The notes: generated by a model from the sequence alone, not told the origin. 32,338 bases of DNA from Acidobacteriota bacterium (GCA_016213695.1 JACQZV010000108.1:1-32338); one strand, 5' to 3'. Positions 13,243-25,866 are shown, counted from the stretch's first letter. Numbers and translations are program-made.

Positions 13243-15534
13243 GTGTTCGACGCCATTTTTCAGGCACTCTTCAGTTACCGGCCGGTCGTGTTCCAGCAGG
13301 GGGAGTTCCGCTTCGACATCGGCACCGGCGCGCTCGTGGCCGCGGCCATGGCCGGTGCGGTCATGGTGGCGGCCGCCGTCACCTACCGCGGGGTTCGCGC
13401 CCGGGGCCGGCTGCGCGACCGGATCGTCCTGACGGCGCTGCGCATGGCGGCGCTCGCGCTCCTGCTGTTCTGCCTCTTCCGTCCCACGCTCGTCGTGCGC
13501 GCCGCGGTGCCGCAGCAGAACGTCGTCGCCGTGCTCCTGGACGACTCGCGGAGCATGCAGATCCCGGACTGGTCGGGACGGCCGCGGGGCGAGTTCATCA
13601 CGCAGCAGTTCGGCGCGCCGGGCGGCGCGCTGCTCACGTCGCTCTCGGACCGCTTCCTGGTGCGGGTGTTCCGGTTCTCGTCGACGGCCGGACGGCTCAA
13701 TTCGGTGAACGACCTGACGTTCGGCGGCTCGCAGACGCGGCTCGGCCGCGCGCTCGACGGCGCGCGCGAGGAACTGGCCGGGCTGCCGGTGTCGGGTGTC
13801 GTGCTCGTGTCCGACGGCGCCGACACGAGCGACGCCTCCTTTGCCGACGCGCTGCTCGGCCTCAAGGCCGAGAAGCTGCCGGTCTACACGGTGGGCGTCG
13901 GCGGCACGCGGCTGCCGCGCGACATTCAGATCGATCGCGTCAGCACGCCGCGCAGCGTCCTGAAGAATGCGTCGCTGCTCGTCGACGTCGTCGTCACGCA
14001 GACCGGCTACGCCGGGCGGACCGTGACGGTCGACGTCGAGGACGAAGGGCGGATCGTCGGGTCCGAGCAGGTGCGGCTGCCGGCCGACGGCAGCCCCGCC
14101 ACGGTGCGGGTGCGCGCGGCGGCCGCCGAGCCGGGTCCGCGCCGGTTCAGGTTCCGCGTGGCACCACAGTCGGACGAGGTGGTCGTGCAGAACAACGTCC
14201 GCGAGGCGCTCATCCAGGTGCGCGACGGACAGGAAAAGATCCTGTATTTCGAAGGCGAGCCGCGGTTCGAAATGAAGTTCGTCCGGCGCGCCGTGGCCGA
14301 CGACAAGAACCTGCAGCTCGTCGTCCTGCAGCGGACCGCCGACAACAAGTTTCTGCGCCTCGGCGTGGACGGCCCCGACGAGCTGGTCGGCGGGTTCCCG
14401 AAGACCCGCGAGGAGCTGTTCGCGTATCGCGGCCTGGTGCTCGGCAGCATCGAGGCGGCGGCGTTCTCGGCCGACCAGCTGCAGATGATCGCCGACTTCG
14501 TCGACCGGCGCGGCGGCAGCCTGCTGATGCTCGGCGGGGCGCGCGCCTTCGCCGAAGGCGGCTACGGCGGCACGCCGGTGGCCGACGCGCTGCCGCTCGC
14601 GATCGACCCGCGCACGCGGGCCTCGGAGCCGGCCGAGCTCGCGCGGCTGCAGATCATGCCGACCCGGCAGGGCCAGTCGCACGCGGCGACGCAGATTGCC
14701 GGCACCGAAGCGGCCTCCGCGGTGCGGTGGCGCGACCTGCCCCAGGTCACCAGCGTGAACGCGCCGCTCGCGTCGAAGCCGGCCGCCACCGTGCTGCTGA
14801 ACGGGACCGACGAGCGCGGCCGCACCCAGCCGGTGCTCACGTGGCACCAGTTCGGCCGCGGCAAGGCGGTCGCCCTGACGCTGCAGGACACGTGGCAGTG
14901 GCAGATGCACGCGAGCATTTCGCTCGAGGACCAGACGCACGAAAACTTCTGGCGTCAGATGCTGCGCTGGCTCGTGGACGGCGCCCCCGGCCTCGTCGAA
15001 GCGCGCACGACGGTCGATCGCGTCGAGCCGGGCGAGCCGGTCACCATCGAAGCGGCCATCGTGGACAAGACGTACGTCGAGCTGAACGACGCCAGCGTGA
15101 CCGCGCGGGTCACGCGGCCCGACGGCACCACCGCGGACGTCCCGCTCGAGTGGACGGGCGAGCGCGACGGCCTGTACCGCGGGACGTTCGTCAGTACGGG
15201 CGGAGGCACCTACGAGGTGGCCGTGGATTCCTCCCGCGGCTCCGCCATCATCGGCAGCGGCGTCACGTTCCTGCGGGCGGGTCCGAGCGACGCCGAGTAC
15301 TTCGACCCCACGATGCACGAGGGGCCGCTGCGCCGGATCGCGGAGGACACGGGCGGGCGGTTCTACACGGCGGACGCCGCGGCCGCCGGACTCGCCGAGG
15401 ACGTCCGCTACGGCGGCCGGGGCGTGACGTCGGTCGAAGAACGCGAGCTGTGGAACATGCCGGTCATCCTGCTCGCGCTCGTGGGCGTGGTCTGCGCGGA
15501 GTGGGGCTACCGGCGGGCCGTGGGGCTGTCATAG
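13243..15534 (+). CDS. Membrane-anchored VWA protein with GATase-like domain
   Basis: A 763-residue protein. GTG 13243 is chosen because AGGGGAG (13231-13237) lies five bases before it; an upstream in-frame start at 13156 would put the leader hairpin inside the gene. Two helices near residues 30-47 and 61-79 lead into a von Willebrand A domain whose metal site is DDSRS (D100, S102, S104), with DGADTSD further on. An Ig-like region, then a glutamine-amidotransferase-like segment (RRGGSLLMLGGARAFAEGG, and FGRGKAVALTLQDTWQWQ) follow, and a last helix lies near the C-terminus. This is the build of BatA-like proteins that work with MoxR ATPases. It heads the operon; the next gene starts on the base after its stop codon. 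Confidence 0.88.
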   Translation: MFDAIFQALFSYRPVVFQQGEFRFDIGTGALVAAAMAGAVMVAAAVTYRGVRARGRLRDRIVLTALRMAALALLLFCLFRPTLVVRAAVPQQNVVAVLLDDSRSMQIPDWSGRPRGEFITQQFGAPGGALLTSLSDRFLVRVFRFSSTAGRLNSVNDLTFGGSQTRLGRALDGAREELAGLPVSGVVLVSDGADTSDASFADALLGLKAEKLPVYTVGVGGTRLPRDIQIDRVSTPRSVLKNASLLVDVVVTQTGYAGRTVTVDVEDEGRIVGSEQVRLPADGSPATVRVRAAAAEPGPRRFRFRVAPQSDEVVVQNNVREALIQVRDGQEKILYFEGEPRFEMKFVRRAVADDKNLQLVVLQRTADNKFLRLGVDGPDELVGGFPKTREELFAYRGLVLGSIEAAAFSADQLQMIADFVDRRGGSLLMLGGARAFAEGGYGGTPVADALPLAIDPRTRASEPAELARLQIMPTRQGQSHAATQIAGTEAASAVRWRDLPQVTSVNAPLASKPAATVLLNGTDERGRTQPVLTWHQFGRGKAVALTLQDTWQWQMHASISLEDQTHENFWRQMLRWLVDGAPGLVEARTTVDRVEPGEPVTIEAAIVDKTYVELNDASVTARVTRPDGTTADVPLEWTGERDGLYRGTFVSTGGGTYEVAVDSSRGSAIIGSGVTFLRAGPSDAEYFDPTMHEGPLRRIAEDTGGRFYTADAAAAGLAEDVRYGGRGVTSVEERELWNMPVILLALVGVVCAEWGYRRAVGLS

Positions 15535-16467
15535 ATGCTGAGGGCGTTCCTGCTCATCGTGGTCGGCCTCGCCGGGGATCCCGAGCACGGGGAGCTGTTC
15601 CAGAAGTGGGGCAACACCCTGGCGGAAGCGTCGGCGAAGGTCGGCGTCGCCGGCGATCGGCGGGTGTATCTGGGCGAGGCCAAGGGGGAGGGCACGCGCG
15701 TGAACGGCCGCGCCACGCGCGAGGAGATTGACAAGGCCCTCTCGGCGTTCGCCAGGGCGGCGGCGCCCGAGGATGTCGTGTACGTGGTGCTCTTCGGGCA
15801 CGGCAGCTTTGACGGCCAGACGGCGCGGTTCAACCTGCCCGGTCCCGACGTCACCGCTGCGGAGTTCGGCGCGATGCTCCGGCGTCTGCCGGCGCGCAAT
15901 CTCGTGTTTGTCGACACGTCGAGTTCGAGCGGGCCGTTCCTGGAGGCGCTGTCAGCCCCGGGGCGCACGATCATCACCGCGACGCGCAATGGCGCGGAGC
16001 AGTTCACGACGCTCTTCGGCGGCTATTTCGTCGAGGCGCTCTCCAGCGACACGGCCGATGCGGACAAGAACGGCCGCATCAGCGTGCTCGAGGCGTTCCA
16101 GCACGCGAAGGCGGAAGTCGCGCGCGCCTACGAGCGCGAGGGGCTGCTCGCCACCGAGCACGCGATGCTCGACGACAACGGCGACAAGACCGGCAGCCAG
16201 ACGCCGTCGCCGGCCGGCGGCGACGGCAAGCTGGCGGCGGCGCTTTCGCTCGGCTCGGCGGCCGACGCGGCCCCGCTGCCCGAGGATCCGACGCTGCGCG
16301 CCCTGTATCTGGAGCGGCGCGACATCGAGCGGCGCGTGGAGTCGCTGCGGCTGCTTAAGGACAGCCTCCCGCCGGCGATGTACGCGAGCGAGCTCCAACG
16401 ACTGGTGACCGACCTCGCGCTGAAGACGCGCGACATCCGCACACTCGAGGGAGACTCCAAGCCATGA
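15535..16467 (+). CDS. Caspase-like (C13/C14-type fold) protein lacking the catalytic Cys, with EF-hand-like loop
   Basis: A 310-residue protein. After a hydrophobic N-terminal stretch it shows a caspase-hemoglobinase pattern: VVYVVLFGHGSFDG places the His (H89) at the end of a strand, and NLVFVDTSSSSGPF (D127 to G133) is where DxCxSG would carry the nucleophile. Cys is replaced by Thr/Ser, so it is probably not a protease, although a Ser nucleophile cannot be ruled out. At residues 175-186 there is a full EF-hand-type loop, DADKNGRISVLE, with ligands at positions 1, 3, 5, 7, 9 and 12, and later LDDNGDKTGS. The last 60 residues (YLERRDIERRVESL onward) look like a coiled coil. It starts right after the VWA gene and overlaps the MoxR gene by 4 bp, so it belongs to this machine. 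Confidence 0.75.
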   Translation: MLRAFLLIVVGLAGDPEHGELFQKWGNTLAEASAKVGVAGDRRVYLGEAKGEGTRVNGRATREEIDKALSAFARAAAPEDVVYVVLFGHGSFDGQTARFNLPGPDVTAAEFGAMLRRLPARNLVFVDTSSSSGPFLEALSAPGRTIITATRNGAEQFTTLFGGYFVEALSSDTADADKNGRISVLEAFQHAKAEVARAYEREGLLATEHAMLDDNGDKTGSQTPSPAGGDGKLAAALSLGSAADAAPLPEDPTLRALYLERRDIERRVESLRLLKDSLPPAMYASELQRLVTDLALKTRDIRTLEGDSKP

Positions 16468-17519
16468 CTGAGCGCGTGCTGACCAACCCCTACGCGAGCG
16501 ACGTCGTCGATCTCGCGTCGCCCGACGATCTCGCCCTGGCCGAGAAGATGAAGGTCGGGCGCGAGCAGATTCTGACGGAGCTGCGCAAGGTCATCATCGG
16601 GCAGGAGGCGGTGATCTCGCAGGTGCTGCACACGCTTTTTGTCGGGGGCAACAGCCTGATCGTCGGCGCGCCCGGCCTCGCCAAGACGCTGCTCATCCAC
16701 ACGATGGCGCGCGTGCTCGACCTGAAGTTCTCGCGCATCCAGTTCACGCCCGACCTGATGCCCTCCGACATCACCGGCACGGACCTGGTGCAGGAAGACG
16801 CCTCGACCGGCCGGCGGCAGATGGTGTTCGCGCCCGGGCCGATCTTCGCCAACATCGTGCTCGCCGACGAGATCAACCGCACGCCGCCGAAGACCCAGTC
16901 GGCGCTGCTCGAGGCGATGCAGGAGCACCGCGTCACGATTCAGGGGCGAACCTACCGGCTCGACGAGCCGTTTTACGTGTTCGCCACGCAGAACCCGATT
17001 GAGCTCGAAGGCACGTATCCGCTGCCGGAGGCGCAGCTCGATCGCTTCATGTTCCACATCATCATCGACCACCCGCCGTACGGCGAGGAGTACGACGTCG
17101 TGAAGACGACGACGGCGCTGCAGGATCCGACGCTGGAACGCCCGGTGAGCGGGGAGGACCTGATTGCCTTCCAGCGCCTGGTGCGGAAGGTGCCCGTGGC
17201 CGAGCCGGTGATGCGCCACGCGCTCGATCTGGTGCGCGCCAGCCGGCCGGGATCCGAGACGTGTCCCGACAACGTCAAGAAATGGGTGGCCTTCGGCGCC
17301 AGCGTGCGCGCCGCGCAGTACCTGGTGCTCGGCGGCAAGGCGCGCGCGCTGACGAGCGGCCGCTATCACGTGAGCTTCGAGGACATCCGGGCGCTGGCGC
17401 ATCCGGTGCTGCGCCACCGCATCATCACCAATTTCCATTCGCAGTCGGAGGGGATCACCACCGACATGCTCGTGGACCGGCTTCTCGAGGCGGTGCCGCT
17501 GCCGCGGTCGGGCATGTAG
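16464..17519 (+). CDS. MoxR family AAA+ ATPase
   Basis: A 351-residue cytoplasmic ATPase. Walker A is GAPGLAKT (residues 68-75), Walker B is VLADEINR (D135, E136) followed by TPPKTQSALLEAMQE, and sensor 1 lies in FATQNPIELEGTYPLPEAQLDRF; all are textbook MoxR. The lid domain follows from about residue 230. MoxR ATPases act as chaperones that mature or activate partner proteins carrying VWA domains, often a DUF58 protein encoded next to them, as here. The start ATG overlaps the stop of the caspase-like gene (ATGA). A hairpin at 17520-17539 separates it from the DUF58 gene. Function in this particular operon is inferred. Confidence 0.96.
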   Translation: MTERVLTNPYASDVVDLASPDDLALAEKMKVGREQILTELRKVIIGQEAVISQVLHTLFVGGNSLIVGAPGLAKTLLIHTMARVLDLKFSRIQFTPDLMPSDITGTDLVQEDASTGRRQMVFAPGPIFANIVLADEINRTPPKTQSALLEAMQEHRVTIQGRTYRLDEPFYVFATQNPIELEGTYPLPEAQLDRFMFHIIIDHPPYGEEYDVVKTTTALQDPTLERPVSGEDLIAFQRLVRKVPVAEPVMRHALDLVRASRPGSETCPDNVKKWVAFGASVRAAQYLVLGGKARALTSGRYHVSFEDIRALAHPVLRHRIITNFHSQSEGITTDMLVDRLLEAVPLPRSGM

Positions 17520-17539
17520 GCCGGGTCTTCAGACCCGGC
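17520..17539 (+). promoter_or_regulatory. Perfect intra-operon hairpin after moxR
   Basis: GCCGGGTCT and AGACCCGGC form a 9-bp perfect stem with a TC loop, starting on the base after the MoxR stop codon and ending 10 bases before the DUF58 ATG. There is no U-tract, so a full terminator is unlikely. It could stabilise the 3' end of the upstream message or set relative expression. Confidence 0.6.
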
Positions 17540-17549
17540 GAGAACGAAC

Positions 17550-18476
17550 ATGAGTCTCATGGCCAGCCACAATCCGAGCGCCATTCCCGGCGCGCGGTTC
17601 ATGGATCCCGTCGTGCTCGCACGGATCGGGAACCTGTCGCTCGTCTCGCGGGCGGTCGTCGACGGCTTCATCAACGGCCTCCACAAGGCGCCCTACTTCG
17701 GCGCCTCGGTGGACTTCGCCGAGCACCGCGGCTACGTGCCGGGCGACGACATCCGCCGCGTCGACTGGCGCGTCTGGGCGCGGACCGACCGCTACTACGT
17801 CAAGGAGTACGAAGCCGAATCGAACATGAATTTCTCGGTGCTGCTCGACATCTCGAAGTCGATGGACTACGGCAGCATCGGGATGACCAAGCTCGACTAC
17901 GCGCGCATGCTCACCGCGTGCCTGACGAACCTGGTCCACCACCAGCGGGACCGGGTGGGCTTCGTCGCCTTCGACGAGGACATCGTCGAGCACGTGCCGC
18001 CGTCTGCCAAGCACATGGAAACCGTGCTCCACGTGCTCGACCGGTTGAAGCCGGGCCGCCCGGGGCGCCTGCGGGAGCCGCTGCACAAGCTCGCCGAGCA
18101 TTTCGGCCGGCGCGGCGTGCTCGTGGTGATCTCGGACTTCTATGCCGATCCGGAGACGGTCGTCGACGCGGTGACGCCGCTGCGGTTCCGCGGGAACGAT
18201 CTCGTCGTCTTTCACGTACTGGATCCGGCGGAGATCGAGTTCGGGTTCACGAACGCCTCGGCGTTCGAGGATCTCGAAAGCGGGGAGCAGCTGCCGGTCG
18301 TGCCCGAGGCGATGCGGAAGGAGTACCGGTCGCTCGTGCGCGCGCACATCGACGCCCTGCAGCAGCGGTTCTCCGAGGTGCGCGTCGACTACACGCTGCT
18401 CGACACGTCCAAGCCGCTCGATCACGCGCTGTTCCGGTATCTGTCGAGCCGTGAGAAGAAGTTGAGGTTGAGGTAG
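17550..18476 (+). CDS. DUF58 domain protein (VWA-like partner of MoxR)
   Basis: A 308-residue soluble protein. The DUF58 core is clear: ARIGNLSLVSRAVVDGFINGLHKAPYFGASVDFAEHRGYVPGDDIRRVDWRVWARTDRYYVKEYEAE is the family block with the conserved Arg/Asp/Trp residues, and FSVLLDISKSMDYG carries the MIDAS motif (D100, S102, S104). The remainder, including RDRVGFVAFDEDI and VLVVISDFYADPE, completes a VWA fold. DUF58 proteins are the usual substrates or partners of MoxR ATPases. It lacks membrane helices, so it probably links the ATPase to the membrane VWA proteins on either side. Its stop overlaps the next start by one base. ATG 17550 lies 10 bases after the intergenic hairpin. Confidence 0.95.
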   Translation: MSLMASHNPSAIPGARFMDPVVLARIGNLSLVSRAVVDGFINGLHKAPYFGASVDFAEHRGYVPGDDIRRVDWRVWARTDRYYVKEYEAESNMNFSVLLDISKSMDYGSIGMTKLDYARMLTACLTNLVHHQRDRVGFVAFDEDIVEHVPPSAKHMETVLHVLDRLKPGRPGRLREPLHKLAEHFGRRGVLVVISDFYADPETVVDAVTPLRFRGNDLVVFHVLDPAEIEFGFTNASAFEDLESGEQLPVVPEAMRKEYRSLVRAHIDALQQRFSEVRVDYTLLDTSKPLDHALFRYLSSREKKLRLR

Positions 18477-20518
18477 TGTCATTTCTCGCGCCTCTCTTCT
18501 TCGCGGCGCTGGCGGCGCTCGCCATTCCCGTGCTGATCCACCTGATCCAGCGCGAGAAGAAGCAGGTCGTCCGGTTTCCCTCGCTGATGTTCGTGCAGCG
18601 CGTGCCGTACAAGTCGGTGCGGCGGCGGCGGATCCACAACTGGCTCCTGCTGTGCGTGCGGCTGACGGCGCTCGCGCTCATCGTGCTCGCCTTCGCGCGC
18701 CCCTTCCTTCGGCGCGACACGCTCAACACGGCCGTCGGCGCCGGCGCGCGCGAAGTGGTCGTGCTGCTCGACGACAGCTACAGCCTGGCGTACGGGGACC
18801 ACTGGGAGCGGGCCCGCGCGGCCGCCAGCAACGCCATCAACGGTCTCGGCCCCGACGATCGCGGCTCGCTCGTCCTGTTCGGTTCGGGGGCCGAGATTGC
18901 CCTGCGGTCGGCCGCCTCGGGCGACCGCCCGCGGTTGGCGGCGGCGGTCGCGGCGGCCAGGCCCGGCGCCTCGGCCACGCGCTACGCGCCGGCGCTGAAG
19001 GTGGCCGGCAGCATCCTGGCCGAATCGTCCCTGCCGCGGCGCGAAGTCGTCCTCATCAGCGATTTCCAGCGCGGCGGCTGGCGGGGCGAGGAGGGCGCGC
19101 GGCTTCCGGAGGGTACGACCGTCACCCCGGTCGCGATTGCCGGCGGCGCCGACGCCCCGAACGTCGCCGTCACGGGCGTCTCGCTGGCCCGCTCGACGTT
19201 CTCGAATCAGGAGCGCGTGGCGGTCACGGCGGTCGCTGTCAACCGCGGCACCCGCGCGCTGCGCGGCGGGCAGCTCTCGCTCGAGATCGGGGGCCGGCCG
19301 ATCCAGTCCAAGCCGCTCGACGTCGAGGTCAACGGCTCGGTCTCGGTGGTCTTCGACCCGGTGACGGTGGCCGGCGCCTTCATGCGCGGCAGCGTGCGCG
19401 CCAGCGACGACGCGCTCGCCGTCGACAACGCGTTTCACTTTGTCGTGTCGCCGGCGCAGCCGGTTCGCGTCATCGTGGTCGACCGCGGCGCCACCGGGGG
19501 CGGCGCGCTGTACCTGACGCGCGCGCTGGCCATCGGTGAGGCGCCACGATTCGAGACCGTGGTGCGGCAGCCGGACGCGGTCGCCGAGGACGACCTGCGG
19601 CGCGCGTCGGTCGTGCTGCTGAACGACGTGGCGGTGCCGGCGGCGCTCGCGCGGCGCCTGCAGCGGTTCGTCGAAGGCGGCGGCGGACTGCTCGTGGCGC
19701 TGGGGCCGCGCGCGTCGTGGAGTCCGGACGTCGACGTGCTGCCCGCCGCCATCGAGGCGCCCGTCGACCGCACCAGGGGCGACGCCGCGCGCCTCGGCAC
19801 GCTCGAGTTCGGCCATCCGGGGTTCGAGCCGTTTCGCGCGCCGCGGAGCGGCGACTTCGCCGCCGCGCGCATCTACGGCTATCGCGCCGTGAAGCCGGCC
19901 GCCGACGCGCAGGTGCTCGCCCGCTTCGACGGCGGCGCGCCCGCGCTCGTCGAGCGGCGCGTCGGCGCGGGCAAGGTGCTGCTGTGGGCGTCGAGCCTGG
20001 ATCTCTCCTGGAGCGATTTCCCCCTGAAGCCGGTCTATCTGCCGTTCGTGCACCGCGCCGCGCGCCACCTCGCCTCGTACAGCGAGCCGGCGCCCTGGCT
20101 GACGGTCGGCCAGGTGCTGGACGCCTCGGCCGGCGCGGCCAGATCGCAGCCGGCGAGCGGCGTGGTGCTCACGCCGTCGGGCCGCCGCGTCTCGATGGAC
20201 GAAGAAGGCGCTGAAGTGATCGAGCTCGCCGAACAGGGGTTCTACGAGCTGCGAAACCGATCCGGCGACGCGGTGACGGCCGTCGTGGCCAGCAACGTGG
20301 ACACGGCGGAGTCCGACCTGACCCCGATGGATCCCAAGGAGATCGTCGCCGCAGCGACCGCCGGACCCGGAGGGGGGCGCGAGGCCGGCGGGTCGGGCCA
20401 GCCGGTGACGCCGGAAACCCAGGAGCGGTCGCAGCGGCTGTGGTGGTACGTGCTCTGCCTCGGCATCCTGCTGCTCGGGGCGGATACCGTGATCTCCAAC
20501 CGGCTGTCGAAAAGCTGA
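18476..20518 (+). CDS. BatA-type membrane VWA protein
   Basis: A 680-residue protein with the BatA N-terminal domain (TIGR02226): helix FLAPLFFAALAALAIPVLIHLIQRE, then VRFPSLMFVQRVP, the basic RRRRIHNW block and a second helix LLLCVRLTALALIVLAFARPF. The VWA metal site is DDSYS (D99, S101, S103), with VVLISDFQRGGW later. An Ig-like segment, a GATase-like segment (FVEGGGGLLVALGP; VLLWASSLDLSWSDFPL) and a C-terminal helix WWYVLCLGILLLGADTVI complete it. It has the same plan as the first gene of the operon, so the two may form a pair. GTG 18476 shares its first base with the previous stop codon, which indicates translational coupling. Confidence 0.93.
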   Translation: MSFLAPLFFAALAALAIPVLIHLIQREKKQVVRFPSLMFVQRVPYKSVRRRRIHNWLLLCVRLTALALIVLAFARPFLRRDTLNTAVGAGAREVVVLLDDSYSLAYGDHWERARAAASNAINGLGPDDRGSLVLFGSGAEIALRSAASGDRPRLAAAVAAARPGASATRYAPALKVAGSILAESSLPRREVVLISDFQRGGWRGEEGARLPEGTTVTPVAIAGGADAPNVAVTGVSLARSTFSNQERVAVTAVAVNRGTRALRGGQLSLEIGGRPIQSKPLDVEVNGSVSVVFDPVTVAGAFMRGSVRASDDALAVDNAFHFVVSPAQPVRVIVVDRGATGGGALYLTRALAIGEAPRFETVVRQPDAVAEDDLRRASVVLLNDVAVPAALARRLQRFVEGGGGLLVALGPRASWSPDVDVLPAAIEAPVDRTRGDAARLGTLEFGHPGFEPFRAPRSGDFAAARIYGYRAVKPAADAQVLARFDGGAPALVERRVGAGKVLLWASSLDLSWSDFPLKPVYLPFVHRAARHLASYSEPAPWLTVGQVLDASAGAARSQPASGVVLTPSGRRVSMDEEGAEVIELAEQGFYELRNRSGDAVTAVVASNVDTAESDLTPMDPKEIVAAATAGPGGGREAGGSGQPVTPETQERSQRLWWYVLCLGILLLGADTVISNRLSKS

Positions 20519-20560
20519 AGCGGGAACGGCGGGACCGGCGTATTCTTTCGGAGAGGAATT

Positions 20561-24180
<3,620 letters not shown>

Positions 24181-24184
<4 letters not shown>

Positions 24185-25008
24185 AGGCGCTCTGCCTGGC
24201 ACTCGCGCTGATGGTGGGTGTCGGGTCGACGGTGGCGGCGCAGTTCGGGCGGCAGTTTCGTGGGTTTGGCCCGCGCGGCTATCCGGCCAAGTATGCCCGT
24301 GCCGACAGCTTCGGCCGCGGGTTCAACTTCTGCCGCGCGGTGTACACGAGCGGCCGCCGTGAAGCCGGCGGGCAGGGATGGTCGACCGACTATCCCGACG
24401 CCGATCTCAACTTCTCCATCCGCCTCTCGGAGCTCACCAAGACGCGCGTCAGCATGGATGCCAACGGCCGTCCCGACCATCTGGTTGTCCGCCTGACCGA
24501 CGACGCGCTGTTCGAGTGTCCCTACCTGCACATGGAGGACGTGGGGACCGCCGCGCTGACCGACGCGGAGGTGCGGGGACTGCACGACTATCTGATGAAG
24601 GGCGGCTTCGTGTGGTGCGATGACTGGTGGGGCACGGCGGCGTGGACGCAGTGGATGTCACAGCTGGCGCGCGTGCTGCCTCCGTCGGAGTACCCGGTCG
24701 TCGACATCCCTCGCGATGACCCGATCATGCGGATGCAGTTCGAGGTGGCCGACATCCCGCAGATTCCCTCGATTCAGTTCTGGCGGACGAGCGGCGGCAG
24801 CACCTCCGAGCGCGGCAGCGACAGCCCGCACCCCGATTTCAACGGCGTGCGCGACAAGCACGGCAACCTGATCGTGCTGATGACGCACAACACCGACATC
24901 TCGGACGCGTGGGAGCGCGAGGGCGAAGACTCGCGCTTCTTCTACGCGTTCTCGCCCAACGGCTACGCCGTCGGCATCGACGTCGTCCTGTATGCGATGA
25001 CGCACTGA
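24181..25008 (+). CDS. Secreted DUF4159 protein, second of three
   Basis: A 275-residue protein with a signal peptide (KALCLALALMVGVGSTVAAQ). GTG 24181 overlaps the stop of the DUF4175 gene as GTGA. The DUF4159 landmarks appear in the same order as in the copy at 11132: FCRAVYTSGRRE, DYPDADLNFSIRLSELTKT, LFECPYLHMEDVG, YLMKGGFVWCDDWWGTAAWTQW, VLMTHNTDISDAWEREGED, FSPNGYAVGIDVVLYAMTH. The two copies are clearly close paralogues. The domain is thought to have an amidotransferase-like fold, but no catalytic Cys-His pair is evident. Being exported and translationally coupled to DUF4175, it is likely to work with that protein in the periplasm. Confidence 0.93.
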
Positions 25009-25015
25009 GGATTCG

Positions 25016-25777
25016 ATGCGCCGGACGCCCGCCGCCGCCCTGTTGCTGGTCGTCCTCGTGCTGCCGCTCGCTGCCGGCGGGCAGGGCTCCTTCCGGCGTC
25101 CGTCGCGGCAGGCCGTCGCCACGGTCGACTACAACAGCCACTTCGCGTTCACGCGGATCCGGTACGGGGCGTCACTCGCCCGCGGGTTCTACGGCGGCGG
25201 CGGGTGGGAGCACGATTACCCCACCGCCGACAAGAATTTTTCCGCCATTCTCGATTACATTTCCAACACGCGCGTGCGACTCGACGGCACGAATATCCTC
25301 GACCTCGATGATCCGCGCATCTTCGAGAACCCGTTCATCTACATGTCGGAGCCGGGCCACTGGACCACGAACGACGGCGAGGCGAAGAACCTGCGCGCGT
25401 TCCTGCTGAAGGGGGGCTTCATCCTCTTCGATGATTTCGAGGGGGAGTACGAGTGGCGCAACATGGTCGCGCAGGTCAAGCGGGCGCTGCCGGACCACTC
25501 CTTCATCCCGCTCGACGTGTCACATCCGATCTTCCATTCGTTTTTCGACATCAGGAACCTGAACATCCCGCACCCGATGATGCCGACCATCACGCCGGGG
25601 TTCCTGGGCCTGTTCGAGCAGAACGATCCGTCCCGTCGCATGATGGCGCTCGCCAACTGGAACAACGACATCGGCGACTACTGGGAGTGGTCGGCCGAAG
25701 GGCTCTACGGCAGCGATCCCACCAACGACGCGTACCGGCTCGGCGTCAACTACGTCGTGTACGCGATGACGCACTGA
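25016..25777 (+). CDS. Secreted DUF4159 protein, third of three (divergent)
   Basis: A 253-residue protein with a signal peptide (RRTPAAALLLVVLVLPLAAGGQ) starting 7 bp after the previous gene. It is more distant from the other two: FTRIRYGAS, GGGWEHDYPTADKNFSAILDYISNTRV, FIYMSEPGHW, FLLKGGFILFDDFEGEYEWRN, LANWNNDIGDYWEWSAEG. The last residues, LGVNYVVYAMTH, share the exact AMTH end with both other copies, which argues that the C-terminus itself matters. DUF4159 proteins of this subtype often stand last in MoxR/DUF58 operons. It is the last gene of the operon; a heptamer repeat follows, and I saw no clear terminator. Confidence 0.92.
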   Translation: MRRTPAAALLLVVLVLPLAAGGQGSFRRPSRQAVATVDYNSHFAFTRIRYGASLARGFYGGGGWEHDYPTADKNFSAILDYISNTRVRLDGTNILDLDDPRIFENPFIYMSEPGHWTTNDGEAKNLRAFLLKGGFILFDDFEGEYEWRNMVAQVKRALPDHSFIPLDVSHPIFHSFFDIRNLNIPHPMMPTITPGFLGLFEQNDPSRRMMALANWNNDIGDYWEWSAEGLYGSDPTNDAYRLGVNYVVYAMTH

Positions 25778-25798
25778 ACGTCCGGCCGCCCGGTTGGG

Positions 25799-25847
25799 CC
25801 TTGTGACTTGAGCCTTGAGCCTTGTGCCTTGTGACTTGTGACTTGTG
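25799..25847 (+). repeat. Seven-unit heptamer tandem repeat, MCTTGWG
   Basis: Seven consecutive 7-bp units: CCTTGTG, ACTTGAG, CCTTGAG, CCTTGTG, CCTTGTG, ACTTGTG, ACTTGTG. The period is exact and only two positions vary. It lies between the operon end and the start of the CBS gene. No spacers are present, so it is not a CRISPR array. Confidence 0.9.
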
Positions 25848-25866
25848 CTTATGCCATGATCTCCGT

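Noticed and set aside
13117..15318. 733-codon minus-strand open frame opposite the VWA gene
   Set aside because: Antisense to a clear VWA protein; His/Arg/Gly-rich translation without motifs, caused by GC-rich third positions.
25799..25847. CRISPR-like or iteron repeat
   Set aside because: Seven-bp units directly adjoining with no spacers, and no replication gene nearby, so neither a CRISPR array nor a plasmid origin.
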